A stretch of DNA of 64,000 bases from positions 62,001 through 126,000 of the forward strand of contig NZ_JANDBC010000003.1 in the NCBI RefSeq assembly GCF_024320785.1. Reading direction: 5' to 3'. The position numbers and the translations under genes are program-made. Under the pieces are notes generated by a model. The model saw only the letters and a program-made list of their open reading frames with translations, did no database searches and was not told where the DNA came from. Below, in pieces: positions 40,632-49,255 of this stretch (its first letter is position 1; each line of letters opens with the position of its first letter). Source of the stretch: Gracilimonas sediminicola. GTDB lineage: Bacteria; Bacteroidota; Rhodothermia; Balneolales; Balneolaceae.

Positions 40632-42005
40632 TTATCGAGTTCCAACCAGCATAAAGTCGCCGAAGCCGGAAGTGGCCTCAAATACAAACGTTCGACTCGG
40701 GTATTTCCAAAGTTCAATGGTTTTTCCGCTTTCAGGAAACCGGCGTTCTTTTTCGGAGGGTGGCCCGTATTTGATATACACTTCACCCTGGTCGCTTTCG
40801 TGGCCCATGGGGTTTTCCTGGCTTCCAAACTCTTTAAAAGCAAAATCGATTCGGCGGTAGTATTCAGCCATTAACTCGTTGTAAACCGTGTTAGGCGTTG
40901 GATCTTTGCTTTCCCAGAATTCCCTGAATTTTCGTTCTCGTTCACGGTTATTTCCGCTGTTTATTTGCTTGAGTTCTTTCTCAGAAATAATGTAGTTCAG
41001 ATTATTAATGGCTACATCCAAATTGTATAAACTTGCAGGCATATTTGGCCAGTAGGACCGGAAAAAGGATCTTGCCACCGGTTCCTCTTGCCCTTCTTTG
41101 GTCAGTTTCAATAAATAAGGAGCATTCTCAAAAGTGCTTCCGGGAATAGATACCAGGGCATAGGTATAGGGTTGATTACCCCGGACGAGATTTAACGCCG
41201 GGTTTTGGGATTTAACAAGCTTGATCGTAGAATTTTGGAATACATCGTCAGAATTAAGTTCTGCGGAATAGATATTCTCGATGGAGGTGGTATCCCGCCG
41301 GGAAGTTTTTGCCTTATCAACTTTTATGGAATAGTTAGCAGAGCCGTCATAGCCGGGAATGCGGATCAGGGCAAAGAAGTCTTCCCCGAACAGCACATTT
41401 TGTTCCATGTTCATGAGCTCTAACCTGTTTCCATTCCGCTTCTTCACTAAAATGACTTCCCCGGTTTCTTTTGTAGATAAATCGGGTACATAAATTTCAC
41501 GCCGGCGTGTATTTCGCTCATTTACTTCCTGCATCATAGCGAGCTGAAGAATGAAGTTGTAGTGGCCGGGATTCAGATTGGTGGAAACTGAACCCGAAGC
41601 ATACATTTTTGAGGATTGTGTTTGCTCAAAGTTGGAAGTGAACAGGGTGTCTTTCCACACATCCCGGGAAGCTGAATTAGCTGATGGATCCTCGCGACGG
41701 TTTAATTTCCCCTCAAAGATTTCCGTACTAAGCCTGATAGTGGAATAGAATTCAGCATTCTCCGGAGCCTTCAGGTTATGATTGAGCGGGATCTTTTTGA
41801 ATGGGATAAAATCATTATTAAACCTGAAAATAAAGGCCAGGGTTGTTTTACCGTCTTCTCCGGGAAGGATAATATCTTCAATAAAAATGGTCGGGCTTTG
41901 CGACTGCATGACCAGCTGTCGGTAATTAACCCGTTGTGCAAGTATGGAGGTGGAAAAACCTAAAAGGAGAAGGATGGCTAAAAGTCGCTTACTCATGGAA
42001 GTCAT
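40632..42005 (-). CDS. GWxTD domain protein, exported
   Basis: A 457-residue protein with a signal peptide (RLLAILLLLGFSTSILAQ). The C-terminal third matches the GWxTD domain, found mainly in Bacteroidota and Acidobacteria: FWESKDPTPNTVYNELMAEYYRRIDFAFKEF, GEVYIKYGPPSEKERRF and IELWKYPSRTFVFEA. The large N-terminal part is beta-rich and without known domains. Function is unknown; periplasmic or surface location is likely. It heads the operon with pdxA 41 bp downstream. The palindrome ATGAT-TTAA-ATCAA lies just upstream of its start. Confidence 0.82.
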   Translation of the reverse strand: MTSMSKRLLAILLLLGFSTSILAQRVNYRQLVMQSQSPTIFIEDIILPGEDGKTTLAFIFRFNNDFIPFKKIPLNHNLKAPENAEFYSTIRLSTEIFEGKLNRREDPSANSASRDVWKDTLFTSNFEQTQSSKMYASGSVSTNLNPGHYNFILQLAMMQEVNERNTRRREIYVPDLSTKETGEVILVKKRNGNRLELMNMEQNVLFGEDFFALIRIPGYDGSANYSIKVDKAKTSRRDTTSIENIYSAELNSDDVFQNSTIKLVKSQNPALNLVRGNQPYTYALVSIPGSTFENAPYLLKLTKEGQEEPVARSFFRSYWPNMPASLYNLDVAINNLNYIISEKELKQINSGNNRERERKFREFWESKDPTPNTVYNELMAEYYRRIDFAFKEFGSQENPMGHESDQGEVYIKYGPPSEKERRFPESGKTIELWKYPSRTFVFEATSGFGDFMLVGTR

Positions 42006-42013
42006 TTTTTTGA

Positions 42014-42027
42014 ATGATTTAAATCAA
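42014..42027. promoter_or_regulatory. FNR/CRP-like box between GWxTD and the carboxylase gene
   Basis: ATGATTTAAATCAA matches TTGAT-N4-ATCAA at nine of ten fixed positions and has a perfect 12-bp core (TGATTTAAATCA). It lies 9 bp upstream of the GWxTD start codon and 86 bp upstream of the carboxylase gene. It is AT-rich, so chance is possible. Confidence 0.35.
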
Positions 42028-42112
42028 TATCGGGGTTTACACATTAAATATAATCCCTATTTTCAACGCAGCATTCGAATCAACATTATACAAACAAAAA
42101 AGATAACAGAAT

Positions 42113-43744
42113 ATGAGCAGTGAATCCGGAAGCGCTACCAAACATTGGTTACATAAAATCATTGAAGAATTTGGAGAAATTGAAGACGAGATTAAGCTCG
42201 GCGGCGGACAGAAACGAATTGATAAAGAGCATGGTAAAGGAAAGCTAACCGCTCGTGAGCGGATTGAAAAGCTCACTGATGAAGATTCCCGCTTCTTTGA
42301 ACTTGGGCTTTGGGCCGGCTACGAAATGTATGAAGAGCAAGGCGGATGTCCCTCGGGTGGGGTGGTAACCGGAATTGGGACGGTAAGCGGAAGAAAGTGC
42401 ATGATTGTAGCCAATGATGCGACTGTTAAAGCCGGAGCTTGGTTTCCGATCACTGCCAAGAAGAACCTGAGAGCCCAGGAAATTGCCATCGAAAATCATA
42501 TTCCGTTGATCTACCTGGTTGACTCTGCCGGAGTTTTCCTTCCCATGCAGGATCAAATATTTCCTGATAAAGACCACTTTGGCCGGATGTTTAGAAACAA
42601 TGCCATTATATCCGCAAAAGGAATTCCGCAAATTGCGGCTATCATGGGAAGTTGTGTGGCCGGTGGAGCTTACCTGCCTATTATGAGCGATGAAGCTCTG
42701 ATTGTAGATGGAACCGGAAGTGTGTTTTTGGCCGGAAGTTATCTGGTAAAAGCAGCCATCGGGGAAGATGTTGATAATGAAACGCTGGGGGGTGCTACCA
42801 CGCACACCGAAATTTCGGGAGTAACCGATTACAAGATGGAAGACGATGAAGAATGCTTATCGACCATTCGGGATTTGGTAGATAAATTTGGCCCGTTTGA
42901 AACCGCCGGCTTCAACCGAAAAGAGAGTAAAGACCCCAAACGTCCGGCCAGCGATGTGTTCGATATTATCCCGGAATCCAGAACCAGTCCGTATGATATG
43001 AATGATGTTTTAGACTGCATTGTGGATGAGGGTAGCTTCACTGAATTCAAAAAAGGATATGGGCAAACGCTCATCACCGGCTTTGCGCGAGTGGATGGAT
43101 GGAGCGTAGGCATTGTTGCCAATCAGCGAACCGTTAAGCGAACCAAGAAAGGAGAGATGCAGATCGGTGGTGTTATCTACTCTGACAGTGCTGATAAGGC
43201 AGCAAGGTTTATTATGAACTGTAATCAAAAGAAGATCCCTCTGATTTTTTTGCAGGATGTTACCGGGTTTATGATTGGGAAACGAAGTGAGCATGGCGGC
43301 ATTATCAAAGACGGTGCTAAGATGGTTAATGCAATGAGCAACAGTACGGTTCCTAAAATAACCATTGTGGTAGGGAATAGTTACGGTGCCGGAAATTATG
43401 CCATGTGCGGCCGCGCCTATGATCCACGCTTTATGTACGCCTGGCCAACGGCCAAGATTGCGGTAATGAGCGGTGCTTCAGCCTCGAAAACCCTGATGCA
43501 GATACAGGTTGCAGCGATGAAGAAGAAAGGAAAAGAGGTGAGTGAAGAAGAACAAGAGCGGATTATGAAAGAAATCAGCGACCGTTATGATACGCAGACA
43601 GATGTCCGCTATGCAGCCTCACGACTATGGGTAGATGGTATTATAAATCCATTGGATACGCGCGACCGAATATCTAAAGCGATAGAATGCGCTAACCTGA
43701 ATCCGGAAATTGAGGAGTTTAAAACAGGGGTTATCCAGACTTAG
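42113..43744 (+). CDS. Acyl-CoA carboxylase beta (carboxyltransferase) subunit
   Basis: A 543-residue carboxyltransferase that passes CO2 from carboxybiotin to an acyl-CoA. The N-lobe carries LVDSAGVFLPMQDQIFPDKDHFGRMFRNNA and MGSCVAGGAYLPIMSDEALIV; the C-lobe has GVIYSDSADKAARFIMNCNQKKIPLIFLQDVTGFMIGKRSEHGG and VVGNSYGAGNYAMCGRAYDPRFMYAWP. These features are closest to methylcrotonoyl-CoA carboxylase (leucine breakdown), with propionyl-CoA carboxylase less likely. The biotin-bearing alpha subunit is not nearby. Confidence 0.9.
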   Translation: MSSESGSATKHWLHKIIEEFGEIEDEIKLGGGQKRIDKEHGKGKLTARERIEKLTDEDSRFFELGLWAGYEMYEEQGGCPSGGVVTGIGTVSGRKCMIVANDATVKAGAWFPITAKKNLRAQEIAIENHIPLIYLVDSAGVFLPMQDQIFPDKDHFGRMFRNNAIISAKGIPQIAAIMGSCVAGGAYLPIMSDEALIVDGTGSVFLAGSYLVKAAIGEDVDNETLGGATTHTEISGVTDYKMEDDEECLSTIRDLVDKFGPFETAGFNRKESKDPKRPASDVFDIIPESRTSPYDMNDVLDCIVDEGSFTEFKKGYGQTLITGFARVDGWSVGIVANQRTVKRTKKGEMQIGGVIYSDSADKAARFIMNCNQKKIPLIFLQDVTGFMIGKRSEHGGIIKDGAKMVNAMSNSTVPKITIVVGNSYGAGNYAMCGRAYDPRFMYAWPTAKIAVMSGASASKTLMQIQVAAMKKKGKEVSEEEQERIMKEISDRYDTQTDVRYAASRLWVDGIINPLDTRDRISKAIECANLNPEIEEFKTGVIQT

Positions 43745-43766
43745 TAAATTTATTCGTTAAATATTG

Positions 43767-44876
43767 ATGGAATTAACTAACTGCTTATGTAGTATGATAA
43801 ACGTTAGTACTATACTTATCAGGAAATATAAATTTCCTAAAATTGAAGTCATCTTTCTTTCTGTTTGCATGGCACTCTTTCTTACTTCATGTAATATTAG
43901 TGGTTCAAAGGGGGTAGGGGAAATAAAATTGGCAACGGATTTGTCTGATAAAACTTTAATAGCCGGTGAAACCATACCTATCAGGCTAGTGAGCAGCACT
44001 CGTTCAAAAGCAGATTTTACTTTATCCTTCTATGATGGATTTGAATCCAAAAAAATTGAAGGAGGTACAATTAAGAATCAAAGAGATATTAATTGGGAGG
44101 TTCCACTATCCTTATGTATAGAAAGTTGTAGCTTAATTTTAGATATCTATCAGGATGGAGAAGAACTGCAAGATACACTGTCAACATTCAGCGTAAATGT
44201 TAATTCTTCGGAAGAAATTGAAAGTGCAAAATCCTTTTTTCCATTATCAAATAGTAATGAGTGGATTTATGAAGTAAGATCAAATAATGGCTCAGAGATT
44301 ATAGTTGATACATTTTTAGTTGAAATGGACGTAATTACAGAAACAGAATATCCAGCTTCTGTAATTGATTTTCAGTTTAACACCTATACGTTATCAGACG
44401 AAGAAATATATTTAACCAGCAATAATTCAAGTCATAAACTTGGAGCATTCTATAGTGTATTTAATCCAGATTTAGTATTCGAAAAATTTTCTGCCAGTAT
44501 TCTAAATACAGACGCCAACAATTATGATGGAGCTACAACTTTGCCTCTCATTAGTAAGTACAAAATTTTTGTTCCTTTGGCTTTCCAACCAGAAACTTCA
44601 ATAAGACTTGATTATAATTTTTCAGGAAATAAAAATGTTTATTTAGTAGAAACAGAGCCATTAAAGAATCTAAATTTCAGTGATGAGTCTAAACAGGCAA
44701 AGGTAATCCATATCGCCTCAGAATTTTATAATACAAAGCATGTTTTTCTAAAAGATATTGGATTATACAAGTATTCCTTTGGAGCAGATATTTTTGAATT
44801 TAGTGAAATTCTATTGTTGGCAGCCAAAATTGACGGAGTTACGTATGGTAATGGTGATTTGCTACGAGATGAGTAG
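43767..44876 (+). CDS. Orphan lipoprotein, AT-rich
   Basis: An approximately 370-residue protein. The frame opens at a TTG (43764) and an ATG (43767), but the ATG at 43794 (MINVSTILIRKYKF) gives a more usual signal peptide, with the lipobox ALFLTSCNIS. The mature part is beta-strand-rich and acidic, with an early segment (LIAGETIPIRLVSSTRSKADFTLSFYDGF) that looks like an Ig-like strand set. No family recognised. The gene is distinctly more AT-rich than its neighbours and has no operon partner, so recent acquisition is possible. Confidence 0.65.
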   Translation: MELTNCLCSMINVSTILIRKYKFPKIEVIFLSVCMALFLTSCNISGSKGVGEIKLATDLSDKTLIAGETIPIRLVSSTRSKADFTLSFYDGFESKKIEGGTIKNQRDINWEVPLSLCIESCSLILDIYQDGEELQDTLSTFSVNVNSSEEIESAKSFFPLSNSNEWIYEVRSNNGSEIIVDTFLVEMDVITETEYPASVIDFQFNTYTLSDEEIYLTSNNSSHKLGAFYSVFNPDLVFEKFSASILNTDANNYDGATTLPLISKYKIFVPLAFQPETSIRLDYNFSGNKNVYLVETEPLKNLNFSDESKQAKVIHIASEFYNTKHVFLKDIGLYKYSFGADIFEFSEILLLAAKIDGVTYGNGDLLRDE

Positions 44877-44902
44877 CTTTAGTTTCGTGGGACCAGTAAG
44901 TA

Positions 44903-45628
44903 CTAAAAAGTAGCCCACCAACCGGCCACTATAGCCAAACTAAAGCTGAGCAGAGTGCCAATCATAATATATTCAGTTTGTTTTCTCTGCTCGGCTTTTT
45001 GAAGGTCGCTGAATCGGAATACCGATTTAGCTGCCAGCAAAAACCCGATGCCGCTCCAGTTGTTGGTAAGGATAAAGCCCAAAATCAACAAGCGCTCCAG
45101 GATGCCGATATACTCACCGGCATTTTCCAGTCCATTGTCATCTTGCGCAGGTTTTATTTCTTTTGATCGGGGCTGTGGTCCCCAGTCATCAGGCAAAAGT
45201 TGAGTAATAAGTATAGAAGCAGGCTTTGTTACAAATACGAAAGCCACGATCACCTTCCATTCTACCGAACTCAGGGATATCTCCGGAAAGTTAAAATTAC
45301 TAATGATGAGAGTGGTAAGGGCAATAACCAATAAGTGGATCAACTGATCAAGGAAAAAAGATAACCGCTTCTTTTTAGCAAACGCTTTGATGGGGTCAAT
45401 CAGAATGTGTGTTCCGCCAATCAGAATAGCCAGGTACCAGAAAACCGAAAATCCGGCCAGCCATAAAGCGCCAAAAGCAAGGGTTATATGAACAAAGCCG
45501 TGAAGGTAGAGTGGACCTGCCTTCCATTTCTTTTGCCGTCGCTCCTCTATCCAGCGGGTGGGTTGAAGAAGGAAATCTCCGAGCAGATGAGCGAGAACCA
45601 GCATCAAAAATAAATCATCCATTATCAC
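44903..45628 (-). CDS. DUF3307 membrane protein
   Basis: A 241-residue integral membrane protein with about six or seven helices. The DUF3307 opening LFLMLVLAHLLGDFLLQPTRWIEERRQKKW is followed by LYLHGFVHITLAFGALWL, IGGTHILIDPIKAFAKKK and VTKPASILITQLL, all with buried His and Asp. Function unknown. Its start overlaps the end of satD by four bases, and pairing of DUF3307 with SatD is recurrent in bacteria, suggesting that the two act together. A single transcript from the operator at 46288-46330 seems likely. Confidence 0.83.
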   Translation of the reverse strand: MIMDDLFLMLVLAHLLGDFLLQPTRWIEERRQKKWKAGPLYLHGFVHITLAFGALWLAGFSVFWYLAILIGGTHILIDPIKAFAKKKRLSFFLDQLIHLLVIALTTLIISNFNFPEISLSSVEWKVIVAFVFVTKPASILITQLLPDDWGPQPRSKEIKPAQDDNGLENAGEYIGILERLLILGFILTNNWSGIGFLLAAKSVFRFSDLQKAEQRKQTEYIMIGTLLSFSLAIVAGWWATF

Positions 45629-46257
45629 ATGTATTTGGTTTTGGTTTCAAACCGATTCAACAATAGTTCAAACTCATCAATATGAGCTCTTTTTTTTCGT
45701 TTTGATACCGCCGGTTGGGAAATATTCAACTCTTTGGCAATCTCAGATTGAGTTAAATCCTCCATCCAGATGTACCATGCAATTTCAGCATCCGCCTGCG
45801 ACCAGTTTTTGATGAACATATCCGCAAAAGTAAGGCTAACGTACATTTCGCTGTCAAAGTCAGAACTGTCGGACGATAAAGCAAGGCGGTCGTCTGTATT
45901 TTTCATTTCATCGAGGGCATGGCCGGAACGGGTAAAAGCATCTCCGAACGATTCATTCACGCTGTTTTCCAGATAAGCATATTCTCCGATACCAATAGCA
46001 ATGCGGGTATCCATTTTGAGACCGGTTTTGGTTGATTTAATAAGTCCGGCTCTTATAATAAAGGCAACTCTTAGTGCCTGCCGGGGATCATGGAGTCCAA
46101 GCTGGAATCCGTCTCCACGATGCATTTCCGCACCATTTCCTGTTAATTCAAAACGATCTTCTATACGCGCAAAAATCTCTTTCAGATCAGGAAGCCAGGT
46201 TTCTGAGCTTTCAGCTGAAGTCGAATAAACAATATCTCCCGTTAGCACTGCAATCAT
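45625..46257 (-). CDS. SatD family protein: nucleotide-cyclase-like domain fused to helix-turn-helix
   Basis: A 210-residue SatD-family protein. Residues 1-155 read like a class III nucleotide cyclase: VLTGDIVYST with Asp8, HRGDGFQLGL with Asp49 (the two metal-binding Asp), RIAIGIGEY, then FGDAFTRSGHALDEM, where cyclases have Asn and Arg for catalysis but this protein has Thr109 and His113. The C-terminal part is a sigma-region-4-like helix-turn-helix (DLTQSEIAKELNISQPAVSKRKKRAH). Inference: a nucleotide-binding sensor and regulator, probably not an active cyclase. It sits beside a membrane DUF3307 protein. SatD in streptococci is linked to acid tolerance; no mechanism is known. Confidence 0.85.
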   Translation of the reverse strand: MIAVLTGDIVYSTSAESSETWLPDLKEIFARIEDRFELTGNGAEMHRGDGFQLGLHDPRQALRVAFIIRAGLIKSTKTGLKMDTRIAIGIGEYAYLENSVNESFGDAFTRSGHALDEMKNTDDRLALSSDSSDFDSEMYVSLTFADMFIKNWSQADAEIAWYIWMEDLTQSEIAKELNISQPAVSKRKKRAHIDEFELLLNRFETKTKYM

Positions 46258-46287
46258 ATCATTCCAATAATTATTTCAATAAACATT

Positions 46288-46330
46288 ACTTAATTAAGTT
46301 ATAAATAGCAAATATAACCTAATTAAGTTA
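46288..46330. promoter_or_regulatory. Duplicated operator in the satD / membrane-protein divergent promoter
   Basis: ACTTAATTAAGTTA (46288-46301) and ACCTAATTAAGTTA (46317-46330) agree at 13 of 14 bases and are spaced 29 bp centre to centre; the first contains a perfect palindrome ACTTAATTAAGT. They lie between satD (start 46257) and a divergent gene (46365). A dimeric helix-turn-helix protein, plausibly SatD itself, could bind both. Confidence 0.55.
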
Positions 46331-46364
46331 AAATAGACTTGCTAACTAACAGGTAAGTCCACTG

Positions 46365-46925
46365 TTGCAATCAGTTCAGGCAGATGATATTATCAAAGAG
46401 ACAGATTTCAACTCAACAAACCATTTTTTGAACTACGAGTTAACCAAAGAGTATAACCTGATTTTTCTGGGTGTAGAAGCCAGCTTTACATTAATCGACT
46501 TTCTGCTATTCTTTTCAAGCTTTTTATTAGGCTTTGTGTTCGCTCTGTTCTTTCTGATTTTTGCGGTGGCCGTACTCCAGAAAATTTTCTCTCGGTATGA
46601 GTTTGAGTTTAACACCGATGAGTACACCATCACCAAGTATTATAAATTTTTCAGTTATTTCCGGTTTAGGTTGCGAACCATAAGTTTTGGGGAAGTGGAA
46701 GAATTTTTACTCTCCAATCATGAAACTGGGAAAGCCCTGTTCAGCAAAGGCATGGAGAATAAGGAGTGGTTCACTTTCGATATTATGACGGAAAATGGAT
46801 ATATCAGGTTGGTTAAGTCCGACAAGGAAGAGTTAGATGAAGTGTATGAGATTTTCCAAGAGCTGGAAGAAAAGCTCGATATCTATTTCAAATTCAAAGT
46901 GGAATTTATAGAACCGCTGAAATGA
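46365..46925 (+). CDS. Two-helix membrane protein, unknown
   Basis: A 186-residue protein with a soluble N-terminal segment, two adjacent membrane helices (FTLIDFLLFFSSFLLGFVFALFFLIFAVAVL, about residues 42-73) and a C-terminal cytoplasmic domain of alternating strands and helices (FEFNTDEYTITKYYKFFSYFRFRLRTISFGEVEEFLLS), somewhat like a bacterial PH domain. I do not recognise the family. The start codon appears to be TTG (46365), preceded by AGG at a suitable distance. It is transcribed divergently from satD across the duplicated operator and may share its control. Confidence 0.6.
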   Translation: MQSVQADDIIKETDFNSTNHFLNYELTKEYNLIFLGVEASFTLIDFLLFFSSFLLGFVFALFFLIFAVAVLQKIFSRYEFEFNTDEYTITKYYKFFSYFRFRLRTISFGEVEEFLLSNHETGKALFSKGMENKEWFTFDIMTENGYIRLVKSDKEELDEVYEIFQELEEKLDIYFKFKVEFIEPLK

Positions 46926-46970
46926 TTAGTGATTTAGTATATATGTTAGCATAGCGACAAGTCAAAACTT

Positions 46971-47699
46971 ATGATTTCACACACCCAGGTTATTATTTTA
47001 CGGGTTATCGATTACCAGGAGTCGAGCAAGATTCTTACGGTACTTTCTGCAGAGCACGGCAAGATTGCCCTGATAGCTAAAGGAGCAAAGAAGCCAAAAA
47101 GTAAACTGGCCGGCATTCTCGAAATTGGCGCTGTTCTGGATGTGGTTTACTATTACAAACCGAACCGGGGAGTACAAACTCTTACCGAAGCTTCTGTACA
47201 GTATTCAACCGATCGGTTTCGAAAAGACTTTGAGAAAGCGGCCATTTTATACTCCACCCTGGAAATTGTATCACAATTAGTTCACGATAATGAGGTTAAC
47301 AAACCGGTATTTGAGTTCAGTAGAAATTTTATTGAATGGCTGGGCGATTCCAAGGAAACTTATCCTTCCGTATTTGCGTACGTTCAGCTCCGTTTGGCAG
47401 AAATTTCAGGAATTGGTTTAATCAGTGGATTGACCGAGATTCCCGATCAGGCTTACTTGAATGTGTCGAGCGGAAAAATTTCGGAACAGTCGGAAGATGA
47501 ATTGTCTTATAAACTAACAGCTGCCCAAACGCGGTTTTTAATTTTAGGAATGTCCACAAAAAGTAAGAATATTTTTAAAGTAGGTTTAGAGAATGGAGAG
47601 CTCAGGCAACTTGTTCACCATTTAGATGTTTATTTTAAATACCACATTGAAGGATATCAGGAACGAAGGTCGGATTCCATTTTTGAACAGATGCTATAG
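46971..47699 (+). CDS. recO: DNA repair protein RecO
   Basis: RecO helps load RecA on SSB-coated single strands in the RecFOR pathway. The N-terminal OB-fold is clear: TQVIILRVIDYQESSKILTVLSAEHGKIALIAKGAKKPKSKLAGILEIGAVLDVVYY, followed by the helical domain LYSTLEIVSQLVHDNEVNKPVFEFSRNFIEWL. The C-terminal part lacks the zinc-binding Cys found in some species. The length of 242 residues is normal. It lies 8 bp before the htrA gene and probably forms an operon with it. Confidence 0.92.
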   Translation: MISHTQVIILRVIDYQESSKILTVLSAEHGKIALIAKGAKKPKSKLAGILEIGAVLDVVYYYKPNRGVQTLTEASVQYSTDRFRKDFEKAAILYSTLEIVSQLVHDNEVNKPVFEFSRNFIEWLGDSKETYPSVFAYVQLRLAEISGIGLISGLTEIPDQAYLNVSSGKISEQSEDELSYKLTAAQTRFLILGMSTKSKNIFKVGLENGELRQLVHHLDVYFKYHIEGYQERRSDSIFEQML

Positions 47700-47707
47700 G
47701 TGACACT

Positions 47708-49255
47708 ATGAAACGTAAAGATTTAATACTCACTGCCATTTTGCTGATAATGATCGGGATTACGGCCGGCACGCTTATCGCGTTATACACCATCAACGAA
47801 GAATTAGCTCCTCTGGCAGAAGTTCGGACTACAGAAATCACTCAAGGCAACGAACCTTTTATCACTGATGAAGAGCTGGAGGGTGCCGATGCCAGGTTCC
47901 TCTTCAAAAAGATAGCTGAAGAAGTCACGCCAACGGTCGTTTATATAGAAGCTATTGTTCCCATTGACGAAGCCGTACCCCAAGACGAAAACCATGAATT
48001 TGATGGGGAAGAAAATGATGGGGAAAGCATTTGGGATCGGTTGATGCCCCGCCGGGCCCGAACTGTTGGCTCGGGTGTATTGATTACCACCGATGGGTAT
48101 ATTCTCACCAACTATCACGTAATTGAAGGGGCGGTAGAGAAAGGGCTAAGGGTAGTATTAAATGATAAGCGAGAATACCCAGCAAAAGTAGTAGGCATTG
48201 ATTCGAGTACGGATTTAGCGGTTATTAAAATTAATGGTGAGAATTTACCCAAAGTAACTATCGGAGACTCAGAAACGCTGGATGTGGGGGAATGGGTGTT
48301 GGCGATTGGAAATCCATTCAGGTTAAGATCTACGGTAACGGCCGGTATTGTAAGTGCCCTAAGCCGGGATGTGCAGATTATTGATGACCGAATGAGAATC
48401 GAAAGTTTTATTCAAACGGATGCTGCCATTAACAAAGGAAACAGTGGCGGGGCGTTGGTCAATACCAGCGGACAGCTGATTGGCATCAATACGGCGATAG
48501 CTTCTCAAACCGGCGCCTATCAGGGATATGGATTTGCGGTACCCAGCAACCTGGCGATTAAAGTAGCCAAAGACCTGATTGAATATGGGGAGGTTCGTCG
48601 CGCGCTGTTGGGAGTATCTATCGCTGGTGTGGATTATGATCGTGCCATCGAAAAGGGAATGGAAACCGTAAGAGGAGTTGAAATACTGGGTACATCAGAA
48701 GAAGGGGCAGCATCCCAAGCCGGTATTATTCCGGGCGATGTGGTACTCAGCGTAAATGGGAAAGAAGTTTATGAAGCCAATCAACTTCAGCAACAGGTTG
48801 CTGTAATGAGCCCGGGAGAAGTGGTAACTCTGAACATTCTTAGGGATGGAAGAGAAATGGAAAAGGACGTAACGCTGAAGTTACTGGAACCCGAGCCCAT
48901 TCCGGAAATTTCCGCCAACGAAACCCCGATAGACCCGCGTGAGATTCCGGAGGGTAATAACGAGGGGGTAATGTACCAGGAGTTTGATTTGGGATTCCGG
49001 GTGATGGCCCTTGCCAAAGCCGAAGATGTTCAGAAATTTGATTTAATCATTGATCAGGTTTACAAATATTCAGAGGCCTGGAACAGGGGGCTTCGGCAAG
49101 ATCAACAGATTATAAAAATAGAAGAAGAAAAGGTTGAAGATCTCTCCAGTTTAGAAGAACTTATGCGCCGATATTTAAATGAAAAAGGATCGGTGACGCT
49201 GGAAATCATAAACGAAGAAGATGCCCGCGGTTTCATCGAGTTAAAAAGAAATTAA
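47708..49255 (+). CDS. HtrA/DegP-type serine protease with two PDZ domains
   Basis: A 515-residue S1C protease. An N-terminal membrane anchor (LILTAILLIMIGITAGTLIALY) is followed by an acidic linker and a trypsin-like domain. The catalytic triad is His in LTNYHVIEG, Asp in SSTDLAVIKI and Ser in NKGNSGGALVNT. Two PDZ domains follow (about 300-380, containing GAASQAGIIPGDVVLSVNGKEV; and about 420-510, containing NRGLRQDQQIIKIEEEKVEDL). It degrades or refolds damaged proteins in the periplasm. It follows recO by 8 bp and touches the LPP20-like gene, whose ATG begins right after its stop. Confidence 0.92.
   Translation: MKRKDLILTAILLIMIGITAGTLIALYTINEELAPLAEVRTTEITQGNEPFITDEELEGADARFLFKKIAEEVTPTVVYIEAIVPIDEAVPQDENHEFDGEENDGESIWDRLMPRRARTVGSGVLITTDGYILTNYHVIEGAVEKGLRVVLNDKREYPAKVVGIDSSTDLAVIKINGENLPKVTIGDSETLDVGEWVLAIGNPFRLRSTVTAGIVSALSRDVQIIDDRMRIESFIQTDAAINKGNSGGALVNTSGQLIGINTAIASQTGAYQGYGFAVPSNLAIKVAKDLIEYGEVRRALLGVSIAGVDYDRAIEKGMETVRGVEILGTSEEGAASQAGIIPGDVVLSVNGKEVYEANQLQQQVAVMSPGEVVTLNILRDGREMEKDVTLKLLEPEPIPEISANETPIDPREIPEGNNEGVMYQEFDLGFRVMALAKAEDVQKFDLIIDQVYKYSEAWNRGLRQDQQIIKIEEEKVEDLSSLEELMRRYLNEKGSVTLEIINEEDARGFIELKRN

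Noticed and set aside
45625-46257. SatD/DUF3307 as a known Pycsar defence system
   Set aside because: The catalytic Asn/Arg pair is missing and a DNA-binding domain is present; the resemblance is only in layout, so it is reported as a hypothesis, not a defence-system call.
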